A stretch of 64,000 bases of DNA from Kaistia sp. 32K (GCF_016629525.1 NZ_AP024269.1:4476001-4540000); one strand, 5' to 3'; shown: positions 34,717 to 44,896, counted from the stretch's first letter. A program made the numbers and translations. Notes: a model not told the origin generated them from the letters alone.

Positions 34717-35676
34717 CTGGGCGATCTCGACGCCGATATTGACCAGGATGTAGATGGCGCCGAAGATCAGTGACACCCCCAACACCGCCGGCAGATCCGC
34801 GCTCGCGAACGCCTGCAGCATGTAGAGGCCGAGCCCGGGCCAGGCAAAGACGCGCTCGACGATGAGCAGGTTGCCGAACAGCAGGCTGACCTGTAGGCCG
34901 ATCATGGCGAACGGCGCGCCGGCGGCATTGCGCAGGCCATGTCGCAGCAGGACGGCGGTCTCGCCCAGCCCATTGCCGCGCGCCGTACGGATATAGCCTT
35001 GCTGCATCACCTCGTGCATCGCGCCGCCGAGACTGCGGCCGACCGCGACGGCGATTGGCACAGCGAGCGCCAGCGCGGGCAGGATGATGTGCGAGAGCGC
35101 ATCGAGGCTGACCTCGGGCCGGCCCGTCAGCAGGCCATCGACGAGGTTGAGGCCGGTCGGGCCGGAGAAATTCCGGATGCCGAGGCGCCCGGCTCCCGGC
35201 AGCCAGCCGAGCCGAAACCAGAAGAAATAGACGAGCAGCATCGCCGAGAAGAAGATCGGCGCCGATCCCGCGGCAAGGATCCCGAGCCGCACCAGACCCA
35301 GGCGCGGAAAGGTACCCTGCAGCAAAGCCAAGAGGCAGGCCAGAGCCACGCCGATCGCCATGGCGACGAGGCCGAGTTCGAACGACGCCGGAAGGTACTT
35401 GCGGATATCGGCCGTCACCGGCTGGCGTGTCCGCACCGAGGTGCCGAGGTCGCCCTGCGCGACGCGGGCGATGAAGCGGCCATATTGCGCGAGGACCGGC
35501 TGATCGAGACCCAGTCGCTGTCTTATGGCTTCCACCGTCGAGACCGGCGCGCTCGGGCCAGCGATGGCCCGGGCGGGATCGGCTGGAATGACGCTCTGCA
35601 GGCAAAACACGATGAAGCTCATCGCCAGCAGCACAATCACGAGGCCGGCGATACGCTTCGCGAGATAAAACGGCAT
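34687..35676 (-). CDS. Peptide/nickel-type ABC permease, DppB family
   Basis: A 329-residue permease: N-terminal helix (IAGLVIVLLAMSFIVFCLQS), the family segment LGLDQPVLAQYGRFIARVAQ at ~55-75, GDLGTSVRTRQPV, and the EAA loop MQQGYIRTARGNGLGETAVL near 215. It is the last gene of a four-gene minus-strand operon (binding protein, fused ATPase, DppC-like, this gene). Its 3' end overlaps the 3' end of the sensor kinase on the other strand. Confidence 0.92.
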   Translation of the reverse strand: MPFYLAKRIAGLVIVLLAMSFIVFCLQSVIPADPARAIAGPSAPVSTVEAIRQRLGLDQPVLAQYGRFIARVAQGDLGTSVRTRQPVTADIRKYLPASFELGLVAMAIGVALACLLALLQGTFPRLGLVRLGILAAGSAPIFFSAMLLVYFFWFRLGWLPGAGRLGIRNFSGPTGLNLVDGLLTGRPEVSLDALSHIILPALALAVPIAVAVGRSLGGAMHEVMQQGYIRTARGNGLGETAVLLRHGLRNAAGAPFAMIGLQVSLLFGNLLIVERVFAWPGLGLYMLQAFASADLPAVLGVSLIFGAIYILVNIGVEIAQSLADPRIGL

Positions 35677-35677
35677 G

Positions 35678-36496
35678 TCAGGCCCCTCGAAGCGCGGCGC
35701 GCAGGCCGTCGCCGGCGAGATTGGCCAGGAGGCACATGACGAAAATCGTCGCCGCCGGCAGGATCGGCAGCCACCCGTAAGCGGTGAGGTTCTCGAGCGC
35801 GCGAGCGGTCATGGCGCCAAGCTCGGCGGCGGGAGCCGGCTGTCCGAGGCCGATAAACGACATCAGCGACATGGTGAGAATGACGTTGGCAACATCGATG
35901 GTCGCGACGACGAGGAGCGCCGGAACGACGCCGGGCAGCAGATAGCGAACCAGCAGGCGCGGCGTCCGCACGCCTGCGATACGTGCGGCCTCGACATGCG
36001 GCCGCACCGCCAGGCGGCGAATTTCGTCGCGCGAGATCCGCGCGTACCAGGGCCACCAGAAGATCGCGAGGGCGATCATGATGTTGGTCAGTCCCGGGCC
36101 GAGAACCGCGACCACGGCCAGCGCCACCAGCATCGAAGGCAGGACGAGAAAGAGGTCGATGACGCGCTGGACGATGAGATCGGTCCAGCCGCCGGCCACC
36201 CCGCTGATCACGCCGATGATCGAACCAAGGACGAGGCTGAAACCGATGACCGCCAGCGCCGGAAGCCAGGTAGAGCGTGCGCCGATGACGATGCGCGAGA
36301 ACAGGTCGCGGCCGATCTCGTCGGTGCCGAACCAGTGCGCGCCCGAGGGAGGGAGGAAGGCCCCGGCGACGCGCAATTGCGGATCGAAGGGCGTCAACCA
36401 GGGGGCGAGCAGCGCAATCAGGGTGACGAGGAGCACGCCGGCAACACCGATGCGGCCGAGCCAGCCGGCCCGATCGACGAATGCCTGCCTGCTCAT
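35678..36496 (-). CDS. Peptide/nickel-type ABC permease, DppC family
   Basis: A 272-residue permease with the DppC hallmark HWFGTDEIGRDLFSRIVIGA near residue 70 and the EAA loop VEAARIAGVRTPRLLVRYLL near 190. The ATG at 36496 overlaps the stop of the fused ATPase (ATGA) and has GGAG upstream; the ATG at 36502 would add two residues. One base separates its stop from the DppB-like start. Confidence 0.92.
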   Translation of the reverse strand: MSRQAFVDRAGWLGRIGVAGVLLVTLIALLAPWLTPFDPQLRVAGAFLPPSGAHWFGTDEIGRDLFSRIVIGARSTWLPALAVIGFSLVLGSIIGVISGVAGGWTDLIVQRVIDLFLVLPSMLVALAVVAVLGPGLTNIMIALAIFWWPWYARISRDEIRRLAVRPHVEAARIAGVRTPRLLVRYLLPGVVPALLVVATIDVANVILTMSLMSFIGLGQPAPAAELGAMTARALENLTAYGWLPILPAATIFVMCLLANLAGDGLRAALRGA

Positions 36497-38088
36497 TGGC
36501 AATTCTCCAGCTTCGGTACGGCCGCGATCAGCGCGCGCGTGTATTCGGTCGCCGGCGCGGCGATCAGCGCATCGGGGTCTCCTTGCTCGACCAGCCGTCC
36601 ATGCCGCAGAACCGCGATGCGATCGGCGACGAGGCGCGCGGCGGCGAGGTCATGGGTGGCGAACAGCATCGCCATGCCGAGCCGGCGGCGCAGCGCGCCG
36701 AGGAGGTTCAGGATGGTCGCCGCGAGCGGCACGTCCATGGAGCAGACCGGCTCGTCGCAGAGCAGCAGCTTTGGCGGCACGATGATGGCGCGGGCGATCG
36801 CCGCGCGCTGGCACTGTCCGAGCGAGAGTTCCGCCGGCAGGGCGCGCGCCAATGCGGGATCGAGCCCCGCTAACCCCAGTGCCTCCTCGACCTTGCGGTC
36901 GCGCTCGGCCGCGGCGAGCCCGCTGCCGCGCAGGCGCTCCCCGATTTGCTCGCCGATGGTCAGCCACGGCGTCAGCGCCGATGCCGGATCCTGGAACACC
37001 ATTTGCGGCCTGAGGTCCGCCCGGACGACCTCGCCGCGGTCTGGCGCGACCAGGCCCGCGGCGATCCTGAGGATGGTCGATTTCCCGGCGCCGCTCTCGC
37101 CGACCAGCGCGAGACACTCGCCCCGCCGGATGGTCAGGTCGATGGCGCTCAACACGGGCTGCGGGCGGCGCCCCCAGGGCGTGCGGGCTCCGCTCGCATA
37201 GCTCTTGTGCACTCCCGACAGCCGCAGCGCCGTTGCAGCCTCGACGGCGGCGCAGACCGGCCATGCCTTCAAGGCCGACCCGACAGGCACCGGCCTCGAC
37301 CGGTCCGATTTCAGATCGAACCGCGAGGCGAGCAGGGCTCGGGTGCCGGCATGCGTCGGGCGATCGAGGATCGCGCGCGTCGGCCCCGTCTCGACGACGC
37401 GTCCCTCCTCCAGCACCACCATGCGGTCGGCCAGGGAAGCCGCGACGCCGAGATCATGCGTGATGAACAGAATGGCCGTCTGCTGTTGGCGGGCGAGCTC
37501 CCGCAACCATTCGAGGATGTGCGCCTGCGTGGTGACGTCGAGCGCCGTCGTCGGCTCGTCGGCAATGATGAGCTTCGGCCGCGCCATCATGGCCATGGCG
37601 ATCAGGACACGCTGGCGCTGGCCGCCTGAAAGACAGTGCGGGTAGGCGGCGGCGATCCGGTCGGGATCGGCCAGGCCCGCGCGGGCCAGCCAGTGCCGGA
37701 TGGCGGTGGCGTCCCGGGTCGACCCGGCCAATTGCCGCCGGATGGTCATGGTCGGATTGAGCCCCGCCATCGGATCCTGCGGCACGGCCCGCACCAGCGA
37801 TCGGCGGGCCGCCCGCAGCTGGCGTGCCGCCGCGCCAACGAGTTCCACCCCGGCAACGCGGATTGACCCCGTAACGACGGGCCGGCTCTCTGCCGGCAAC
37901 AGACCCTGCACGGCAAGCCCCAGCGTCGACTTGCCCGAGCCGCTTTCGCCGACCAGCGCAACGATCTCGCCGGGCACCGCCTCGAGGCTGACCCGATCGA
38001 GAATCCGCACGCCTCGCCCCTCCCGGTGGAGGACGACGGAGAGGTCGCGGATGGCGAGAGCGGGTTCAGCCACCTTCAGTCGGCCCAT
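36493..38088 (-). CDS. Fused double ATPase for peptide/nickel-type ABC import
   Basis: A 531-residue protein with two complete ABC ATPase modules, equivalent to DppD and DppF in one chain. Module one: [72 protein letters not shown]. Module two: [34 protein letters not shown], a signature changed to [15 protein letters not shown] (SLGQC instead of SGGQ/SGGM), [13 protein letters not shown] and [14 protein letters not shown]. The second signature deviates, so that site may hydrolyse poorly. The start at 38088 overlaps the binding-protein stop by 13 bases; a GTG at 38073 is an alternative. Confidence 0.92.
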   Translation of the reverse strand: MGRLKVAEPALAIRDLSVVLHREGRGVRILDRVSLEAVPGEIVALVGESGSGKSTLGLAVQGLLPAESRPVVTGSIRVAGVELVGAAARQLRAARRSLVRAVPQDPMAGLNPTMTIRRQLAGSTRDATAIRHWLARAGLADPDRIAAAYPHCLSGGQRQRVLIAMAMMARPKLIIADEPTTALDVTTQAHILEWLRELARQQQTAILFITHDLGVAASLADRMVVLEEGRVVETGPTRAILDRPTHAGTRALLASRFDLKSDRSRPVPVGSALKAWPVCAAVEAATALRLSGVHKSYASGARTPWGRRPQPVLSAIDLTIRRGECLALVGESGAGKSTILRIAAGLVAPDRGEVVRADLRPQMVFQDPASALTPWLTIGEQIGERLRGSGLAAAERDRKVEEALGLAGLDPALARALPAELSLGQCQRAAIARAIIVPPKLLLCDEPVCSMDVPLAATILNLLGALRRRLGMAMLFATHDLAAARLVADRIAVLRHGRLVEQGDPDALIAAPATEYTRALIAAVPKLENCQ

Positions 38089-39647
38089 CGCGCGGTGCTG
38101 AAATCGATGTTGCCCTGCGGGAAGGCCGGCCGGAGACCGAGGTCGGTGAGGCCCTTGGCGTGCACCACGATGTCGTCCACATCGACCAGGGGGATGACCA
38201 CCCCGGCGTCGAAATACATGTGCCCCGCCGCTTCGTAGAGCAGGTTGCGCTTTTTGACATCGGTCAACTGCCCGGCTTCGTCGACGATGTCATCAGCCGC
38301 GGGCAGGGAGCGGCCATAGAAGTTGAGCGCCGCGTCCCCCGTAAAATAGGTCTTGGCCTGGTTTTCCGGATGGGCCGCGTCCGGATTGGCGATGGTGAGC
38401 AGCATGTCGGGCGCCTTCGGATCACCCTTCATGACATAGGCAGCCCCCAGCGGAAGCACGTTGACGCTGGCCTTGACGCCGATCATCGCCAGCTGCGCAA
38501 CCATCAGCTCGGCCACGCGAGTATAGCTCGTGACCTCGCTCTGCACCCCGATCACCAGCTGCACGTCGCCGTGCCTTGCGATTGCCGCTTTGGCGGCCTC
38601 GAAGTCGGTCGGGAACTCCACCGGGCGAACCGGGTCCAGCATGACGTTCTGATAGAGCGACTTCGACAGATGGCCGTAGGGGCCGAAGACATCCTTCATC
38701 CAGAGGGCCGGATTGATGGCCGTCAGCACCGCCTTGCGCACCTCAGGCTCGTCCATCGGCGTGCCCGCTTTTAGGAACAGTTCGAACTGCGTCATGCTCG
38801 GAGCCGCCGTGAGTTCGATCCCTGCCGGCAGGTTCGCCAGTTGTTCGACGGGATACCCGTCCGGCACGGCATCGATCTCGCCTGCCTGCAACTGCAGGAT
38901 CTGCTGGCTGATGTCAGGCACCACCGGCATCCGGACCTGGCTGAAATAGGGCTTGGGGCCCCAGTAGTCGTCGTTGCGCTCGAGCACATAGCCCTCGCCG
39001 CGCCTGAATTCGGCAAGCTTGAAGGGCCCGGTCCCGACCGCCTGCTCGTTGAGCCAGGTCGTCGCATGGTCGCCGTTTTCGTGCTCGGCGAGCGCCTTCG
39101 GGCTGATGACCTTGGGACCCCAGGCGCTGGCCAGCCTGTCAAGAAACGAGGGTTGCTTGCGAGCAAGCGTGACGACCACGGTCCGTGTGTCGGGCGCATC
39201 GAGCTTCGCGACATTGGCGAGAAAATAGCCGAGGGCCATCTGGTCGCTGCGGCGGCGCTCGAACGAGCGCACCACCGCCGTCGCGTCGAGCGGCGTGCCG
39301 TCATGGAACCTCACCCCGTCAACCAGATGAAACGTGTAGGTCAGTCCGTCCGCGGACACCTCCCAGTCCCTGGCGAGACGGCCGACGATCCTGGTTGTCC
39401 CGGGCGCGTATTCGACCAGCCCCTCATAGACGTTGTTGATGGCGCTCATCGCGCCGATCTCGAGGCCGTTGTCCGGATCGAACGTGCCGATATCGACCAC
39501 CAGCGGCACGCGCAGCACCTCCTGCGCCGTGGCCGGCGCCAGGTGAAGCATCAGACCGACGACAAGCCCCAGCAGGGGCCGTCCGAATGTTTGCCCCGCC
39601 CTGCCCAAACCGGTCCACGCCATCTCGTTCTCCATTCCTGCGCCCAA
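38076..39647 (-). CDS. Extracellular solute-binding protein, family 5
   Basis: A 523-residue periplasmic receptor. The signal peptide (LLGLVVGLMLHLAPATAQE) leads to VLRVPLVVDIGTFDPDNGLE, then WEVSADGLTYTFHLVDGVRF-type family signature, GTGPFKLAEFRRGEGYVLER and KAVLTAINPALWM. Sequence family covers peptide, nickel and opine importers; ligand is unknown. It heads the operon 39647-34687, whose membrane and ATPase genes overlap or abut. Alternative ATGs lie a few codons inside (39635, 39626). Confidence 0.92.
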   Translation of the reverse strand: MGAGMENEMAWTGLGRAGQTFGRPLLGLVVGLMLHLAPATAQEVLRVPLVVDIGTFDPDNGLEIGAMSAINNVYEGLVEYAPGTTRIVGRLARDWEVSADGLTYTFHLVDGVRFHDGTPLDATAVVRSFERRRSDQMALGYFLANVAKLDAPDTRTVVVTLARKQPSFLDRLASAWGPKVISPKALAEHENGDHATTWLNEQAVGTGPFKLAEFRRGEGYVLERNDDYWGPKPYFSQVRMPVVPDISQQILQLQAGEIDAVPDGYPVEQLANLPAGIELTAAPSMTQFELFLKAGTPMDEPEVRKAVLTAINPALWMKDVFGPYGHLSKSLYQNVMLDPVRPVEFPTDFEAAKAAIARHGDVQLVIGVQSEVTSYTRVAELMVAQLAMIGVKASVNVLPLGAAYVMKGDPKAPDMLLTIANPDAAHPENQAKTYFTGDAALNFYGRSLPAADDIVDEAGQLTDVKKRNLLYEAAGHMYFDAGVVIPLVDVDDIVVHAKGLTDLGLRPAFPQGNIDFSTARWAD

Positions 39648-39769
39648 TAGCGGCGCGAGGGATGAGGCTAGCGTGACGTCGAGACGTCAGCCACCAAACG
39701 AAAGTAACCCTCGACCTATCCCAAAGGCGTGGTTTTGGAGGGCCTGGGCCAGGGGCGGCCCCGGGTGTG

Positions 39770-42547
39770 TCAGGGTCCCGTCCCGTATTTCGCTTCCAGG
39801 GGCAGCGTGAAGCTCAATCGCGCACCCTGCGGCTCATTGCGTTCGGCCCATAGCCGGCCGCCATGGGCCTCGACGATGGTACGGCTGATCGCGAGCCCCA
39901 TGCCCATGCCGTACTCCTTGGTGGTGAAGAACGGCTCGAACATGCGCTCGGAAAACTCGGTGCTGGGTCCATTATCGCCGATGACGATCTGGACCATGCC
40001 GGAGGCCTGGCGGACGCGCACATCCACCGCGCGGTCGGCCGCGATCGCGGCGGTGGCCTCGATGCCGTTGCGCAGGAGGTTGATCAGAACCTGCTGGATC
40101 TGGATGCGGTCCAGCTCGACCGGCGGCAGGCCCGGCTCGATCTCGACCCTGATGCGGACGCTGCGCCGCGCCGCCTCCTCGGCAAGCAGGGCATGGGCCT
40201 CGGCGATGACGCCGTCAAGCTGCGTGGCGTTTCGCCCGTCCCGCGCCTGCTTGAACAGCGCCCGGATGCGATCGACGACATCCGCCGCGCTATTGGCGTC
40301 GCGGATGATGCGCTCGACCACGACCCTGGCGCGTTCGAGATTGGGCGGATCGGCGGAAAGCCAGCGCTGCGACGCGTGCGAGTTGGCGATGACGGCCGCC
40401 AGGGGCTGGTTCACCTCATGCGCGATCGAGGCCGAGAGCTCGGCAAGGCTGGCCGCCTGCGAAGCCACGGCCAGCCGCTCCCGCGTACGGCGCAGCTCCT
40501 CCTGCGTGCGCACGTCGTCATCGATGTCGAAGCTCACGCCGTACCATTGCTGGATCGCGCCATTGGCATCGAGCAGCGGTTCCGCCCGACCGTTGATCCA
40601 GCGGAAGACACCGTCGGCCCGCCGCTGGCGGTACTTCATCGCGAACGGCTCTCCGGTCGTGAAGGCGTGACCGAGCGCGTCGCCGACGCGGGCGGCGTCA
40701 TCTGGGTGGACGGAACCGTGGATCGCGGCCTGCAGCCGCGAGGATCCCGGCACGTCGAAATCATCGAGAGTCAGGCCAACATATTCGGCCAGGCGGCGGT
40801 TGAGATAGGATGGCTCGCCATTGGGCATCGCCGCCCAGATCTGGGTCGGCAGCGCGTCGACGAGCCGGCGCAGCTGCTGCTCGCTCTCGCGCAGTGCTTC
40901 CTCGGTCCGCAACTGGTCTTCGATGTCGTGGCAGAGGCCGTACCACTGCACGATCCGTCCGCTCTCGTCGCGGAGCGGTTCGCCACGACCGGCCATCCAG
41001 CGATAGACCCCATCGGCCCGACGCAGGCGATAATTGAGGGCAAAGGGCTCGCCGGTCGCGATCGAGCGTTCGAGCGCCTGGCTGAGCCGCTCGATGTCGT
41101 CGGGATGGGCGAGCGAGGCGATGGCAGCCGCCAGCCCGTTCATGCCCGGCTGGTCATAATCGCCGATATCGAGGCCGAGGAACTCGATCATCCGCTTGCT
41201 GAAGAACAGCGGCTCACCTTCCGGGCTGAGCCGCCAGAGCAGGCCCGGCACCATGTCCACGAGTTGCGAAAGCTCCTGCTCGCGGCCCCGAAGCGCCTGC
41301 TCGGCCGTGACCAGGTCGTCGATATCGACGCACACGCCGAACCACTGGACGATGGCGCCGGATTCGTCGCGGAGCGGCGCCGCCCGGCCTGCCGTCCATC
41401 GGTACGCGCCGTCCCGCCTCTGATTGCGATACTTCAGCTCGAAGGGTTCGCCGGTGGAGAAGGAGCGATACAGCGCGGCCTGCAAGATCGCCTGGTCGTC
41501 CGGATGCACGAGCACTTTGATCGCCGCGGCCAGGCCACCGGCATCATCGAAGTCCTCCAGCCTGAGCCCGATGTAATCCGCCATCGTCTTGTTGATGTAG
41601 GCCGGCTCTCCGGCCGGCGTGGTGCACCAGATCTGCACCGGGACGGTATCGACCAGCGCCTGGAGGTCGCGTTCGCGCTGCCGGAGCGCCTCCTGGGCAC
41701 GGACCTCGTCGTCGACATCCATCGAGACGGCGTACCACTCGACGATGTCGCCGGCGGCGTCCCGCAGCGGCTCTGCCCGTCCCTCCGTCCAGCGATATTC
41801 ACCGTTCACAAGCCGGCGATAGCGGGCCGAGAAGGCGTTGCCGGTCCGGAAGCCCTCGGCACTGGCGCGAAGCGCGGCGGGCGAATCGTCGGGATGCACC
41901 ACTTCCTGCGAGATGCGTGCAAAGTCCTCGAAGTTCCGCTCGGTCAGACCGAGATGCGTGAGGTTGCGCTTGCTGACGTAGGTGATCCTGCCTTCGGAAT
42001 TGAAACTCCAGATCGCCACCGGCACGGTGTCGACGATCTGCTGGAGACGCTGCTCGCTGTTCCGCACCGCCGCTTCGGCCCGGATCTGGTCGTCGATGTC
42101 GTGGCAAAGGCCGTACCATTGGATGATCGCCCCTCCGCCGTCGCGCAGCGACTCGGCGCGGCTCGACATCCATCGATAGACGCCATCCCGGCGACGCAAG
42201 CGATAGTGCAGGGCGAAGCTTTCTCCGGTGGCGAGCGCGTGATGGATACCGCTGTGGAAAGCCTGCGCATCGTCGGGATGGACGGTGTCGGCGATGAGCG
42301 CCCCGAGGCGGGTCATGCCGGGCCTGCCGACATCGGCGACGTCGACACCGAGATAGTCGACCATGCGCTTGTTGAAAAAGGTCGGTTCACCATCCGGTGT
42401 CAGACGCCAGAGATGGCTCGGCACCATGTCGACCAGCTGCGAAAGCTCGTGCTCCCGCTCACGCAGGGCCGCCTCGGTCTTCCTGTACTGGTCGATGTCC
42501 ACGCCGGCACGCGGGTCGCCCGCGGAGAAAGCGGAAAGTTCCTGCAT
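39770..42547 (-). CDS. Soluble histidine kinase with five tandem PAS domains
   Basis: A 925-residue cytoplasmic kinase without membrane segments. Five PAS-PAC repeats of ~130 residues start near residues 35, 165, 295, 420 and 550; each opens with a line like LVDMVPSHLWRLTPDGEP, LVDTVPVQIWCTTPAGEP or LVDALPTQIWAAMPNGEP, and closes with W-Y/F-G-[VL]-x-x-D-I-D. The dimerisation helix has H710 (SIAHEVNQPLAAVIANSHAS); the ATPase domain has VLINLLRNGIEAT, GDNGPSTEFSERMFEPFFTT and GMGMGLAISRTIVEAHGG. Note DNGPS for the usual D-x-G-x-G. ATG 42547 was chosen because GGAGGA precedes it. No regulator gene adjoins it. Confidence 0.92.
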   Translation of the reverse strand: MQELSAFSAGDPRAGVDIDQYRKTEAALREREHELSQLVDMVPSHLWRLTPDGEPTFFNKRMVDYLGVDVADVGRPGMTRLGALIADTVHPDDAQAFHSGIHHALATGESFALHYRLRRRDGVYRWMSSRAESLRDGGGAIIQWYGLCHDIDDQIRAEAAVRNSEQRLQQIVDTVPVAIWSFNSEGRITYVSKRNLTHLGLTERNFEDFARISQEVVHPDDSPAALRASAEGFRTGNAFSARYRRLVNGEYRWTEGRAEPLRDAAGDIVEWYAVSMDVDDEVRAQEALRQRERDLQALVDTVPVQIWCTTPAGEPAYINKTMADYIGLRLEDFDDAGGLAAAIKVLVHPDDQAILQAALYRSFSTGEPFELKYRNQRRDGAYRWTAGRAAPLRDESGAIVQWFGVCVDIDDLVTAEQALRGREQELSQLVDMVPGLLWRLSPEGEPLFFSKRMIEFLGLDIGDYDQPGMNGLAAAIASLAHPDDIERLSQALERSIATGEPFALNYRLRRADGVYRWMAGRGEPLRDESGRIVQWYGLCHDIEDQLRTEEALRESEQQLRRLVDALPTQIWAAMPNGEPSYLNRRLAEYVGLTLDDFDVPGSSRLQAAIHGSVHPDDAARVGDALGHAFTTGEPFAMKYRQRRADGVFRWINGRAEPLLDANGAIQQWYGVSFDIDDDVRTQEELRRTRERLAVASQAASLAELSASIAHEVNQPLAAVIANSHASQRWLSADPPNLERARVVVERIIRDANSAADVVDRIRALFKQARDGRNATQLDGVIAEAHALLAEEAARRSVRIRVEIEPGLPPVELDRIQIQQVLINLLRNGIEATAAIAADRAVDVRVRQASGMVQIVIGDNGPSTEFSERMFEPFFTTKEYGMGMGLAISRTIVEAHGGRLWAERNEPQGARLSFTLPLEAKYGTGP

Positions 42548-42928
42548 CTCTCCTCCAACATCCAGCTGTGCGGGCACAGCTTACCAGGCTAGTCGAAGCC
42601 TTCCGGAACGACACCTGTGCGATGGTATAGGATCAAAACGGACAGGTAAAACGCCCGCCTCCGGGACCATTCCGGCGATCGCCATCCGGGAAAGCGGCGA
42701 CGGCGAAACGGCGCAAGGCGCCTACCCGCGCCGCCCGGCGCCGCCTGCTCCGGAGGCATGGCGCTTCCTCGCCGCCGGTCTGCCTGTTCATGCACTGATC
42801 CGAAGGGTTTCTACGCCTTCGGCAGTAGCCGAGCACGTCCGAGAGCCAATGGCCGAGCGACGGCCGAGGCCGCCAAATGGAGGCCGAGCGGCGACCGCTC
42901 GCGTGCAACCAACTCCATAGGATCCGAC
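42548..42928. other. Divergent intergenic region between the five-PAS kinase and esterase genes
   Basis: About 380 bases between divergently transcribed genes. It must hold both promoters, but I see no clear consensus or inverted repeat. The open frames across it lack family resemblance. Confidence 0.4.
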
Positions 42929-43897
42929 ATGAACAAGCCCATCTCGTCCTCGCCCACGCTGGAGCCCACCGCCAAGGCCTTCGTCGAAGGCCTGACCGGC
43001 GGCAAGCCGATCCAGACGCTTTCGCCCACCGAGGCCCGCGCCGTTCTGTCGAACGTGCAGAAGGCGGCCGAGGTGAAACTCGCCGACGTCCAGATCAAGG
43101 ACGTCGCCCTGCCGATCGGCCCGACCGGCACCACCAACATCCGCGTCATTCGCCCGGCCGGCGCCACCGGCGTGCTGCCGGTGATCGTCTATATGCATGG
43201 CGGCGGCTGGGTGCTCGGCGACCGCGACACGCATGACCGGCTGATCCGCGAGCTCGCGGTCGGCGCCAACGCGGCGCTGGTCTTCGTCGACTACGAGCGC
43301 TCCCCCGAGGCGCGCTATCCGGTCGCGATCGAGCAGGGCTATGCCGTCGCCAAGCATATCGCCGCCAATGCCGAAAAGCTGATGGTCGACGGCGATCGCA
43401 TCGTGATTGCCGGCGACAGCGTCGGCGGCAACATGGCGGCGGCGATCACGCTGCTCGCCAAGGAGCGCAAGGGTCCGAGCTTCAAGGCGCAGGTGCTGTT
43501 CTATCCCGTCACCGACGCCTCCCGGTCGACCCGCTCCTACGAGCAGTTCGCGGTCGGCCCCTGGCTCACGGCGGATGCGATGGCCTGGTACTGGGAGCAA
43601 TACATCCCGGAGGCCGACCAGCGCGCCGAGATCCACGCCTCGCCGGTCAATGCCAGCAAGGACGAGCTGAGCGGCCTGCCGCAGACCCTTCTCATCGTCG
43701 ATGAGAACGACGTGCTGCGCGACGAGGGCGAAGCCTATGGCCGCAAGCTGGCCGAAGCCGGCGTTCGCGTCACCTCGGTGCGCTACAACGGCACCATCCA
43801 TGACTTCGTCATGCTCAACGCGCTCGCCATGACGCCCGCCGTGCGCGGCGCCATCGGCCAGGCGACGGGCTATCTGCGCTTCGTCTTTGCGAGCTGA
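42929..43897 (+). CDS. Alpha/beta hydrolase, hormone-sensitive-lipase family esterase
   Basis: A 322-residue esterase of bacterial family IV. The oxyanion-hole motif is YMHGGGWVLGDRDTHDR, the nucleophile elbow is AGDSVGGNMAAA (Ser near 165), the acid is in LIVDENDVLRDEGEAYG, and the His is in YNGTIHDFVMLN. No signal peptide is present, so it is probably cytoplasmic. Length fits the family. The dehydrogenase gene 106 bases downstream is on the same strand. Confidence 0.92.
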   Translation: MNKPISSSPTLEPTAKAFVEGLTGGKPIQTLSPTEARAVLSNVQKAAEVKLADVQIKDVALPIGPTGTTNIRVIRPAGATGVLPVIVYMHGGGWVLGDRDTHDRLIRELAVGANAALVFVDYERSPEARYPVAIEQGYAVAKHIAANAEKLMVDGDRIVIAGDSVGGNMAAAITLLAKERKGPSFKAQVLFYPVTDASRSTRSYEQFAVGPWLTADAMAWYWEQYIPEADQRAEIHASPVNASKDELSGLPQTLLIVDENDVLRDEGEAYGRKLAEAGVRVTSVRYNGTIHDFVMLNALAMTPAVRGAIGQATGYLRFVFAS

Positions 43898-44003
43898 TCC
43901 CCCGATCGCCGGCGGCGGATCCGGACGATCCGCCGCCGCCTTTGCCGGTGTCCCGAAGCGGGCAAGCAACCGCCCAGCGGCGCAATCACAGGAATGAAAC
44001 GAA

Positions 44004-44834
44004 ATGAGCAAAGTCTGGCTGATCACCGGCGCCGCCAGCGGCATCGGCCGCAGCACCGCCGAACTGGTCCTGGAACGCGGCGACCGTCTCGTCGCCACGG
44101 CGCGGCGCGTCGAGCGGCTCGCCGATCTCGAGGCCCGATACGGCGACCGGATCCTGCTGGACGAGCTTGAGGTGACCGATGCCGGGGCGGCGCAGGCCGC
44201 GGTCGAGGCGGCACTGACGCGGTTCGGCCGGCTCGACGTCCTGCTGAACAATGCCGGCTACGCGCATCTCGCGCCCTTCGAGCAGACCTCGGAGGAAGCG
44301 TTCCGCGCCGAGATCGAAACCAACTTCTTCGGCGTCGTGAACCTTGCCCGTGCGGCGTTGCCGGTCATGCGCCGGCAACGCTCCGGCCACATCCTCAACA
44401 TCGCCTCGAGCTCCGCCCGCTTCGGCGGCGCCGGCTCGAGCGCCTACAGCGCCGCCAAATGGGCCGTCAGCGGCTTCACCGAGTCGCTCGCCAAGGAGGT
44501 CCACGGCTTCGGTGTCCGGGCCATATCCATCGAACCCGGCAGCCTCCGGACCAACTGGACCCGCGTCGCCCGCGGCCATGTTCCCGCGCTGCTGCCCGAA
44601 TACGAGCCGACGATCGGCATGATCATGAAGATGACCGAGAACGTCGCCGGCAATGAGCCGGGCGATCCGGCCAAGGTCGCTCAGGTGCTGTTCGACCTTT
44701 CCCGTCGGGACGATCTGCCCGAGCACCTGATCCTCGGCAGCGACGCCCTGGCGCGGGTGGCAAAAGCCGAGAGCGAGCGCACGCGGCTCGCCGAAGCATG
44801 GGCGGAAGTGAGCCGGTCGACGGACATCGCCTGA
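44004..44834 (+). CDS. Short-chain dehydrogenase/reductase
   Basis: A 276-residue NAD(P)-dependent oxidoreductase. Cofactor motif ITGAASGIGRSTAELVLERG (TGxxxGIG) is followed by ATARR, suggesting NADPH; NNAG is in LLNNAGYAHLAPF; the catalytic Ser is in NIASSSARFGGAGSSAYSAA, with Y-x-x-x-K as YSAAK. It is the classical SDR type (YusZ-like). Substrate unknown. Confidence 0.92.
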   Translation: MSKVWLITGAASGIGRSTAELVLERGDRLVATARRVERLADLEARYGDRILLDELEVTDAGAAQAAVEAALTRFGRLDVLLNNAGYAHLAPFEQTSEEAFRAEIETNFFGVVNLARAALPVMRRQRSGHILNIASSSARFGGAGSSAYSAAKWAVSGFTESLAKEVHGFGVRAISIEPGSLRTNWTRVARGHVPALLPEYEPTIGMIMKMTENVAGNEPGDPAKVAQVLFDLSRRDDLPEHLILGSDALARVAKAESERTRLAEAWAEVSRSTDIA

Positions 44835-44896
44835 GCGACCGGGACTTGGGTTCCGGCGCCAAAAACCCACGCGCAGGCAGCTTCTTGCGCCCGCCG

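Noticed and set aside
39863..42592. 909-codon plus-strand frame opposite the five-PAS kinase
   Set aside because: It mirrors the repeated kinase codons and is rich in Arg, Asp and His with no domain; the minus-strand kinase explains the region fully.
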